Shown here: positions 56,631-64,000 of the stretch, piece after piece
How the letters are laid out: each line of letters starts with the position of its first letter
Position numbering within the stretch: position 1 is the stretch's first letter
From: Plantago ovata
Lineage: Eukaryota; Streptophyta; Magnoliopsida; Lamiales; Plantaginaceae
DNA: 64,000 nt
Assembly: GCA_028274465.1 (NCBI GenBank)
Contig: CM051458.1
Location: 19,359,566-19,423,565, forward strand
Direction of reading: 5' to 3'
The notes under the pieces: model-generated
Databases searched by the model: none
What the model was told of the DNA's origin: nothing
What the model saw: only the letters and a program-made list of their open reading frames with translations
Program-made: the position numbers and the translations under genes

Positions 56631-57945
56631 GTAATAGACCCGTAGAACATAATTATTGTTGTAAATTATTGCAAATAGACCTATCGAACGCAGTTAGTCT
56701 TTTAAATTATTACGGAATACACTTGTCCAACAAAGTTAGTATTTTATAATTCTGCGAAATAGACCCATCAAACACAGTGAGTGTACTAAATATTTCAGAA
56801 TAGCCCCGTCAAATGCAGTAGGTGTTCTAAATTATTGTGAAATACACCCTTCGAACAGAATTAATATTCAAATTACTGCAGAATACACCCTTCGAACAAA
56901 GTTAGTATTCAAATTATTGTAGAATAGACCCGTCAAACAATACGAAATACGCCAATAAGAAACACTACGGAATAGACCCGTCGAAAACAGTTTTTGTTCT
57001 AAATTATCAGATAGTAGAATCGTCAAACACAATAAATATTCTAATATATTACAAAATACACATGCGGACAAAGTTAGTATGCTAAAATTTACGAAATAGA
57101 ACCGCCAAACACATTTAATGTTCTAAAACACAGTGGAATAGACCCGTCACAAAATTAGTGTTTTAGATTATTGAGAAAAGACTTGATGAACACATTAGTG
57201 TCCTAACTTATTGCACCTGTTGAATACGATTAGTATTCTACATTCTTGTGGAATAGACTCATCGAACACAGTTAGTCTTCTAAATTATTGCATAATAGAC
57301 CCGTCGAATACATGTAGTGTTCTAAATTATTGTGGAATAGACATTATGAGGTACAATTATTTTTTTAAATTATCACGGAATAGACTCTTAAACATATTTA
57401 ATGTTCTAAGTTATTGCGGCATATAGACCAGTCAAATGCAATTCGTGTTAAAAGTTATCGCGGAATAGACCAGTCGAATACAAATAGTCTTCTAAATTAT
57501 TGCGGATAGACCCCATCGAATAAAGTTATTATTCTAAGTTAATGAGGTATGTACCCGACATTTAGTATTCTAGAATATTGCGGAATAAAACGCATCAAAC
57601 ACAACAAATTCAGGTGATAATGATCCGTCTATTTTCGTAGACGCCATGCCCAAGTGATCCTCTACGACATCACCAAGACTTCCATTTTTTTTTTAAACAT
57701 CAAAAAGATTTTATTGCCACAAGAGCATAAGAAATGCATATTAAATTTTTTTAGGGTTCTAAAGTATGGCAGAATAGACCAGTCGAACGATCTTAATGTT
57801 TTAAAGTATGGGAATAGACTCGCTCAAAACATTTAGTGTTTAGTATTCTAAAGCATTGCCGGATAAACCTGACCATCACCAACAGTTAGTGTTCTAAAGT
57901 ATGGTAAAATACATCCGTCAATCGTAGCTAGTGTTTTGAAGTATT
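56631..57945. repeat. Minisatellite of about 42-bp units
   Basis: More than 25 degenerate units built on AATAGACCCGTCGAACACA followed by GTTAGTGTTCTAAATTATTGCGG. Clear units begin near 56635, 56674, 56759, 56921, 56968, 57134, 57251, 57293, 57466 and 57772. A non-repeat insertion lies at about 57605-57755. The right edge is cut by Gypsy-2 at 57946. No coding potential; short open frames inside are chance. Confidence 0.82.
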
Positions 57946-59213
57946 TGATGAATGTGTATTTTACACTTTCATTCGAGTCTTTTTCACCTATTTTAGCTAT
58001 CCTCTATGTTAATTTAGCTATATTTTAGTGCATTTTATTAGAATAGTGTCACGTCTCCCTTTAGATTTTATTTTACAGGTTTTGGTTGAAATTCGAAGAT
58101 TTCCGGACAATTATATTGAAGTTGACAAGGAATTGGTGTTCCAGAAGCCTATTTGGAGTATCTGAAGGTTTCCGGATAGGATTTGGAGTCTAGGGGCCGA
58201 ATCGGGACGTTAGAAGGCTACTAGAAGTCAGAAACCGAGTCCGAAAAGGGGAAGAAATCCAAAACCGCGTCGAAAATGCGGAATTCCGCGAGAAATTGTC
58301 TGGGGCGAACCGCCCGGTGTGTGGGGCGAACCGCCACACAGTATTTCGAAGCCTATATATAGTTGCTCAGTTTTCTCCGAAAATCATATCTTTCCAGACC
58401 TACTTTCTCACCTCTCTCTGTAGTTTTAGGTAGGGACTTCCCAGAGCCTGTTCTGCGGGTCCGTAGCTTAGGAGACTCTTTTTCATAGAAGTTTGGAGCT
58501 CGTAGGATCGCAATCATCCGGAGATTGATAACCTTCGGTAACTTTATATCTTACAGTTTTATTCTACTTATTTTATTATATTCTTTCAACATGTTTTCTT
58601 CTATGATTTCTGTTGATTGCATGCCTATTATGAGTAACTAAACTTATCGTTGGTGGTAGTATGTGAATTCTTAGCGAAGGGAAGATAATCATGCTAATGG
58701 CTATATCGCGCATTATACTCCGTGTCATTGCTTTATTTCGTTGATCAGGCAAGCCAAAATTCTCGTATGTTGTATTAATTATTATGCACAATTGGACACT
58801 CGTCGACATGTTCCAGTTTATCTTCGTAGTGTTGAATAATTACGGAACACAATAGGACAATAGTGATTGACTTGTCAGACCCATTATCTTCGTAGTGCTT
58901 AATATTGCAACAGGACACTAGATTGATTCAAAGATCTCTATGCAAGACCGAGGAATTTATGCATGATTATCGACCCGTTATGCTTTGAAGGATCATACTA
59001 TCACCAATCTCCATTATCTGTAAGAAAACCCTTTGCTATCTGTCTGTTGTTTTTATATTCTAAATTAGATTAGATAAAGCTAGTTATAGTCCTGAGAGAA
59101 CGACACTCGAGTCATTCTACTGCTACACTACGGTTTTCGTTGTAGTTGTGGATTGCCTTTGGCTAAATACAAATTTATTTGTTGAATCGGAACCGACAAA
59201 TCCGCGTTCATCA
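57946..59213 (+). repeat. Gypsy-2 5' LTR
   Basis: 1268 bp from TGATGAATGTG to GCGTTCATCA. Strongly similar to the reverse of the Gypsy-1 LTRs. TATATATAG at 58354-58362 is the likely TATA box. Two GGGGCGAACCGCC motifs (58302-58315 and 58323-58335) and a GCGGAATTCCGC palindrome lie just upstream of it. The left flank is GTATT of the minisatellite; the right target duplication is outside the window. Confidence 0.9.
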
Positions 59214-59215
59214 AA

Positions 59216-59234
59216 TTGGCGCCGTTGCCGGGGA
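59216..59234 (+). promoter_or_regulatory. Gypsy-2 primer-binding site
   Basis: TTGGCGCCGTTGCCGGGGA, two bases after the LTR, identical to the Gypsy-1 site. Confidence 0.88.
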
Positions 59235-59359
59235 CTATACTCCTTTTTTCTGTTTAATTTGTTTATATTTTCAGCTTTAGATTCCTAATTCTACTAGTTT
59301 TAGTTTTCCTTTTTTAATCTCTCTCTGATACTGCTTTCCTAGTCTGTTACAGATAGTGT

Positions 59360-60984
59360 ATGCCGCATACACGTTCTGCAGGAACACCGCTTGCTGATTC
59401 AATTGCTGAGATCGATAGAGTCTACCACCAAAGAAGGCGACTACTTGAAAGGCGCGCACTAGAGGAAATAGAGGATACCGATTTCTCTGAATCTCTACTC
59501 AGTCTTTTCAAGGAAATCGACGGAATGGCAGAAGCTAGACCACTGAAGGCATGGGTTCAACCCACCAAGGATCGTATGAGGGGACCGGCGATTGTTCTTT
59601 CGTCTGCAACCCGAGATCTGGAATCAAGAACCACGCATTCCAACAACTTCCGAGGTTCTATGGCTTATCAAGGGAAGATGTGATGGGTACTTGCACGATA
59701 TCGATGATTTCGTCAACCAACTCCCACGACCCGGAGCTGATATAACAACGGATGAGTTGAGGATGGAGGTTTTGCTATGGGACTTGGCGACAGAGCCAAG
59801 TCATAGCTGAGTTTTCTACCAGCAGGCTCGCTGGACACTTGGGAGAAGGTTTTTTCAGCATTCATGGAAAAATACTTCCCTCACACCTTGACTACCGCGC
59901 TAAAGGCGCAGATCACTAGATTCAAGCAGGACTATGATGAGGCCATCTACACCGCGTTCGAGAGGTTCCAAGATCTCACGAACAAGTGCCCTCACCATGG
60001 TTTTGAACTTTCCGACCTAGTCCAACACTTCTACAATGGACTAACCTTCGAGAACCAACAAGTGGTGGATTTCCAATGCCGAGGCAATATTTGGGAGGAA
60101 ACCGCAGAAGCCGTCTGGGCAGTTTCGAAAGGCTTGCTAAGGGTTCGCAGTTCAAGGACCCAAGAGCAATGGTTAGGAGACGTGGACCTGAAGCTCCACC
60201 GACTCAAGAAGCCCCTATGTACAGGGGGAATGGGGATCAATTCGAGTGCTTTACCAACGAGTTGAAGCAAGTCCTCAAGAGCGCCACCGGAACAACTGTT
60301 TCGAACGAAGTATGCCGAATATGCAAGAACTATGGGCATGGGGCTCATATGTGTAGATCGGAGCTGGCATATGATGATGGCAACTGGGCTCGAGGAGGTG
60401 AAGAGGAAGCCTTTGCTACGGAGTTTGGTACTCAAGAAGTTAGCTACGGACAAGACGGTAGGAATCCTCGAGGTGGATTTTGGAGAAGAGGATACCGTAC
60501 CAATCAAGGATATGCACCGGCTAACCAAACTTATGGACCTAACCAAGACCGTAGTAGGCTAAACTATGGTAATGACCACTGCGAAAACCCCGCTCCGAAA
60601 GAGTCACCGAAGTCGAAGTCGGCTCAACTGATGGAGAACTTGCAAAAGATGGTTGATCACACACAAAGTTTTCTCAAACGTTATGAACAAGATTCAGAGA
60701 AAACAAGGGCACGGCTTGATAGGTTGGAAGAGATCACTAGGCTTGCCCATCAAAAGATGCAAGAGTTGATCGACCGAGGAGCAAGCAGGGAACAAGGCAA
60801 ACTGCCTAGCAACACTGTGAAGTCGAATGCCATTACATTGGTTGGTGATGTACCTGACGAAATCACCATCAGGAAGGTTGTTAAGTGCGAGTGTTGCATG
60901 AAGGAAGAACTTCTACAGGCTGAGGAAGAAGAGAAGGACCTTGGTTCTGATGCAAGTGATGAGGAGCAAGAGGATCCCGAACCA
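59360..60984 (+). pseudogene. Gypsy-2 Gag, frameshifted
   Basis: Starts at ATG 59360 (MPHTRSAGTPLADSIAEIDR). Frames change near 59600, 59810 and 60110, but the order is that of a plant gypsy Gag: QLPRFYGLSREDVMGYLHDI-like segment, ELRMEVLLWDLATEP, AGSLDTWEKVF, YFPHTLTTALKAQITRFKQD, NKCPHHGFE, and a CCHC zinc knuckle CRICKNYGHGAHMC (about 60313). A basic and then coiled-coil-like tail follows (LMENLQKMVDHTQSFLKRYE). It would form particles and bind RNA. It lacks obvious similarity to the Gypsy-1 Gag beyond the common fold pattern. Nonfunctional as read, unless some frameshifts are sequencing errors. Confidence 0.8.
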
Positions 60985-61506
60985 CTCCCTAAAAGTTTCG
61001 ATGTTAAGGTAGGGATTGGTGAGCTTGAAAATGTCCGTGCCACACTAGACACGGGATCCTACTCAAACATAATCCCTTTGAATGTGTTTGAAAAGAGCAA
61101 CCTGGAAACTATCTGAGCAAAGGGCTATTGTGCAATTGGCGGATGGATCCTTTATGAGACCCGAGGGCGTTGTAAAAAATGTGTTGGTCAAGATTGGTGA
61201 AGCATCTATATACACCAATTTTGTAGTTATGCCGACGTCTGCACCTAGAACGGGGGATGTCATACTCTTAGGGCAACATTCTTGACTAAACTACGCTCCG
61301 TGATGGACATCTACCAAAGGACTTGCACTATTGAAGTAGATGGCAAGCAACACGTGTTGAAAGCCATATCTGATCCACCTGATCCGCCTGATATTACTAC
61401 TCATTACTGTGGTCTTGCAGCCTATATTCTTTCTTATTCACGGGTTCGTGGCATGGAGAGGAGATCAATGAAGGGGAAGCCTAGTACCCGCAAAAAGAAG
61501 AGATAG
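60985..61506 (+). pseudogene. Gypsy-2 aspartic protease
   Basis: Follows Gag in frame: VRATLDTGSYSNIIPLNVF with the DTGS active site (about 61050), then a frameshift near 61110, AIVQLADGSFMRPEGVVKNVLVKIG, TNFVVMPTSAPRTGDVILLGQ, another shift near 61280, and TCTIEVDGKQHVLKA with a basic end (STRKKKR) and stop at 61506. The order is that of a retropepsin from active site to flap and C-terminus. In autonomous relatives reverse transcriptase follows here; in this element nothing recognisable does. Confidence 0.78.
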
Positions 61507-62550
61507 GCGCATACAGGAGTCGAGTCAAAGACTTTAAACAATGACGCTATCCGGGAGGCAACACGGAATTTTTATCGCTTTCTTTACTGCTTTTCTGCAT
61601 GCATTCATTCATGAACTATTTGCTTCTCGTATGCGAATTTGTTCATGTCCGTGTCGTATATGCTTATGTTTGAGTGATATTTTTCGAGTGGTTTTTTGAA
61701 AAATTTGGTTTCGGGGATTAAAACCGCATTTTCTAACGATGGAAGCCGTCTCCCCGCATCGGGGAGCACGGGGCGAACCGCCCCACGTGGGGGGCGAACC
61801 GCCCCACGGCTCCAGATGTTCAAATACCCTTTTCCTCATTTTCTTCAAATTTCATCATTCCACCTTCCCCAAAACCGAATTTCGCGATTTCAACTTCAAA
61901 TCTTCATAACTTCTTCATTTCTTGACCAAATTTAGTGTTCTTTAGCTTAAATCGAAGCCTATTACATGATCTATCATCCCATCCGAACATATTTCATCCT
62001 TATGCGTTAGATTTTCAGATCAGAGGTATCATCCTTAGAACCCTAATTTTCGAATTTGGGGATTTTCTAATTTGAGCTTAAATTATGCTTATTTGATGCA
62101 TGGGTATGTTGTTTGTGTGATTAGACATGTTATTTACTATCAATTGCATGCTCAATTTTGCTTGGGATGTTGATTTGGGTATTTTGCTACTAGATGATAT
62201 ATCTTGCTATGCAATATGTCTTTATCTTTGATTTCTTGCATATGATTGTGTCTATTGATGTAATGTTGGTGGATTTGACGATAGAATGCTTAATTGTTAA
62301 GTATGAGGATTTATGATGGTAGAATTTTCGCTACTATGGTATGAATTGAGCCTTGTTATCAAGGATATTGGTTGTCTAGTAAGAGTATAATGTGATGTAC
62401 TGCATGTAGTAGTTGCATTGGTATGTTGCATGATGAAGAAGCTAGGCTAGACATTACGGTTTGGGGGAGCTCGATTGATTGACTTTATCACTTGAATATT
62501 TTGTTCTTACACTAGCATATGCATGAGTCAGTTTTGTGTCATACGAGGTA
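61507..62550 (+). other. Gypsy-2 interior, noncoding
   Basis: No domain recognised. Two perfect GGGGCGAACCGCCCC hairpins at 61770-61784 and 61791-61805 match the LTR motif. The remaining sequence is T-rich. Confidence 0.5.
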
Positions 62551-62955
62551 CTAACTGCTGATTGTAGGAACCATACTGAGGGAAAGGAGCATTCCCGTAT
62601 GATTGCTGTGAAGAACCATGTCAAGGAAGGTGACCTCGTTAGATGTGCGTTCGAGCCAAGGAGTTTTGCAACAACGTCGTGGATTATCCAAGAGGAGGAG
62701 CTAGAGTACACCTGGAGTAAGGACTCCTATGCCTATTCATGCACCACCGAAGGGACAGAGACCATTATTACGTCAGCACTCCATCACAAGGACTGCAAAG
62801 TTCGAGTGAATTGGAAGGCACCGGGACATTCTCGCCGCGACGGATTCAATCATGAGTTCGCAGTTGCTAGAAGGTTCCGAAGCGCTAGCTTGGTTCCAAA
62901 ACATAATGACATAGGTGCCCGGCCCTCCGTTGGGGTACCCCTTACCTGCCTCTAA
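62551..62955 (+). CDS. Unrecognised open frame in Gypsy-2
   Basis: About 130 codons open to the stop at 62953-62955. It reads NHTEGKEHSRMIAVKNHVK, FEPRSFATTSWIIQEEELE, YTWSKDSYAYSC, KDCKVRVNWKAPGHSRRD and ends VGVPLTCL. I do not recognise the family. There is no in-frame ATG at the left edge; an ATG frame just upstream (MSQFCVIRG, 62524) ends before it, and TTGTAG/GAACC at about 62570 could be a splice acceptor, so it may be a spliced exon or a captured host fragment. It is placed where env-like frames occur in some plant gypsy elements, but no signal peptide or membrane segment is visible. Confidence 0.4.
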   Translation, partial: LTADCRNHTEGKEHSRMIAVKNHVKEGDLVRCAFEPRSFATTSWIIQEEELEYTWSKDSYAYSCTTEGTETIITSALHHKDCKVRVNWKAPGHSRRDGFNHEFAVARRFRSASLVPKHNDIGARPSVGVPLTCL

Positions 62956-63566
62956 AGGGAGCATCATATAGACATCGGTCGGATCCACCGTAGAGAATGT
63001 GGTCGAAATTGGAAAAAATGGTAGAAGACTTCTGAGTGTCCGAGCAGCTTACAGAAACCTTCTCGTGGTGTAAAACGTTGGAGGGGGAGGTCCTGATACC
63101 ACTGCCCTTTCCCTTCAACAGTTCACATCCTATTGGAGGGCTTCAGGATGGAGGATTCCATAACAGCGGCGGCTAATCTTGAGAATTCTACCTGCCACTA
63201 CAACTCTACTAGTGAGGATGTGCGTGACAGTAGTGACAATGAAGGCCATACGGGCAATGATGATACTAACTGAGGAGTTGTTCCTATCCGGCCCATAATT
63301 GAAACTACCACGCCTACCAGAAGACCTGATGACACCCTATAAAGCTCCCAGAGGAGGCCCAATAAATCACAAGCAGCATACTCAGCCGACCGAGGCCAAA
63401 CCATGGGGTAACATCTAGTATCACATCTTATTTCCTCATTTTCTTACTTCTAGGGACTAGCATTAATTTCATGAGGGGGGATGGGATTTAAGTGATCTGA
63501 TGTTGTTAGTTTGGAGCTTGGTATTGGTAGGATGAGTATAGTACCTCGCATGCTTTATCCATCTGC
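62956..63566 (+). other. Gypsy-2 interior with small acidic open frame
   Basis: Mostly without recognisable content. A 41-codon frame at 63148-63273 (MEDSITAAANLENSTCHYN and onward, Asp/Asn-rich) continues in frame past TGA for 22 more codons. Function unknown. Confidence 0.35.
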
Positions 63567-64000
63567 ATTTGCATTTGCACGTTTACTGCTTTCGTAGATT
63601 TTTTAGGTTGCATTCACTACATTCATTCTAGGATAGTTTTGCATGTTTTATATGGAGTTTATTGCCGAATTTTTTGAACTTTTTTATTGGGTAGATCAGC
63701 TGACTATGCCATTAATCGTATGCTTCATCTCTATGAGTTTGTTTGAAGTTTTTCTCGCTTCGCTTGTCACATTTATGTATTGCACTTAGTTAAGCTTGGT
63801 AGTCTCGACATCACTTAGTGGTGTTTTCTCTACTGCGGTTCACGAAGGCCTTTATAATAGGATGATGCATGTTAGGGTCTTATGGTTGTTTTCCCGAGTA
63901 ATTATGTACCTAAGAGGCAACAAGTCTTCACCATGCTTTGAGATTGATAAATGCCTAGGAAGGAGGTAGTGTGAGGTTATGTGATCCTTGGTTTATAACC
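63567..64000 (+). other. Gypsy-2 3' noncoding region, shared with Gypsy-1
   Basis: From GCATTTGCACGTTTACTGC onward it is the close reverse complement of about 29580-29145 in Gypsy-1. The window ends at the start of the AACCTATTC hairpin that Gypsy-1 carries there. Confidence 0.85.

Larger units (their letters stand above)
57946..64000 (+). mobile_element. Gypsy-2, Ty3/gypsy-type element, 5' part, apparently without RT and integrase
   Basis: 5' LTR 57946-59213, primer site 59216, gag and protease 59360-61506, a long region without recognisable enzyme, then from about 63567 the same 3' noncoding region as Gypsy-1 in sense orientation. The window ends before the 3' LTR. LTR and 3' region tie it to Gypsy-1, while Gag is clearly different. 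Between protease (61506) and the 3' region I find no reverse transcriptase, RNase H or integrase motif, so it looks nonautonomous. Confidence 0.85.

Noticed and set aside
61605-61848. Minus-strand frames with Gly/Pro-rich GGSPP-type repeats
   Set aside because: They read the two GGGGCGAACCGCCCC hairpins; no independent support.

Overview
The window looks like plant nuclear DNA, almost certainly a flowering plant and probably a eudicot. The evidence is plant-type Ty1/copia elements primed by initiator tRNA-Met (TGGTATCAGAGC), plant Ty3/gypsy elements with the TTGGCGCCGTTGCCGGGGA primer site, a PIF/Harbinger transposon with its SANT/NAM-like partner gene, Stowaway-type MITEs, a tRNA-derived SINE, an L1-type LINE remnant, and GT-AG introns. 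The DNA is AT-rich. I saw no prokaryotic operon structure and no rRNA or tRNA gene. Only one gene is not part of a transposon, and it is broken.

Layout. (1) 1-1576: part of a Copia-1-type LTR on the minus strand, unassigned DNA, then a minus-strand SINE. (2) 1577-24169: a direct tandem duplication of an 11.3 kb unit, copies A and B. Each copy holds a decayed Harbinger transposase, the 3' end of Harbinger ORF1, and a Copia-1 retrotransposon inserted in ORF1. Copia-1A has a full-length 1406-codon polyprotein; Copia-1B is frameshifted. Both have a 3' LTR cut at the same base. (3) 24174-26360: part of a third Harbinger copy with the rest of ORF1, a TA microsatellite and a cluster of hairpins. (4) 26360-49805: a host gene encoding a coiled-coil protein, with at least three exons. 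Copia-2 sits exactly at its start codon (TSD ATGAG) and Copia-3 in intron 1. Copia-2 itself carries a solo Gypsy-1 LTR and a nearly complete Gypsy-1 in a chimeric arrangement. (5) 49806-57945: intergenic DNA with MITEs, a three-unit repeat of about 285 bp, an L1-type LINE remnant and a minisatellite of about 42 bp units. (6) 57946-64000: Gypsy-2, inserted in the minisatellite. It shares LTR and 3' region with Gypsy-1 but carries a different gag-protease and no reverse transcriptase or integrase as far as can be seen.

How the parts work together. Most genes here serve element mobility. Copia-1A is the only element with an uninterrupted polyprotein (gag, protease, integrase, reverse transcriptase, RNase H), though its truncated 3' LTR makes autonomous replication of this copy doubtful. 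The Harbinger copies lack an intact transposase. Gypsy-2 probably depended on enzymes from relatives such as Gypsy-1.

The most interesting signals are: a four-hairpin array with an invariant heptamer loop and covarying stems in the Copia-1 leader, beside a GC-rich block of back-to-back hairpins; polyprotein frames of Copia-2 and Copia-3 that run about 60-70 codons into the 3' LTR; a start codon duplicated by a TSD; and two element/flank chimeras that imply recombination between insertion alleles. Many A/B differences are single-base homopolymer indels, so sequencing error is an alternative for some frameshifts.
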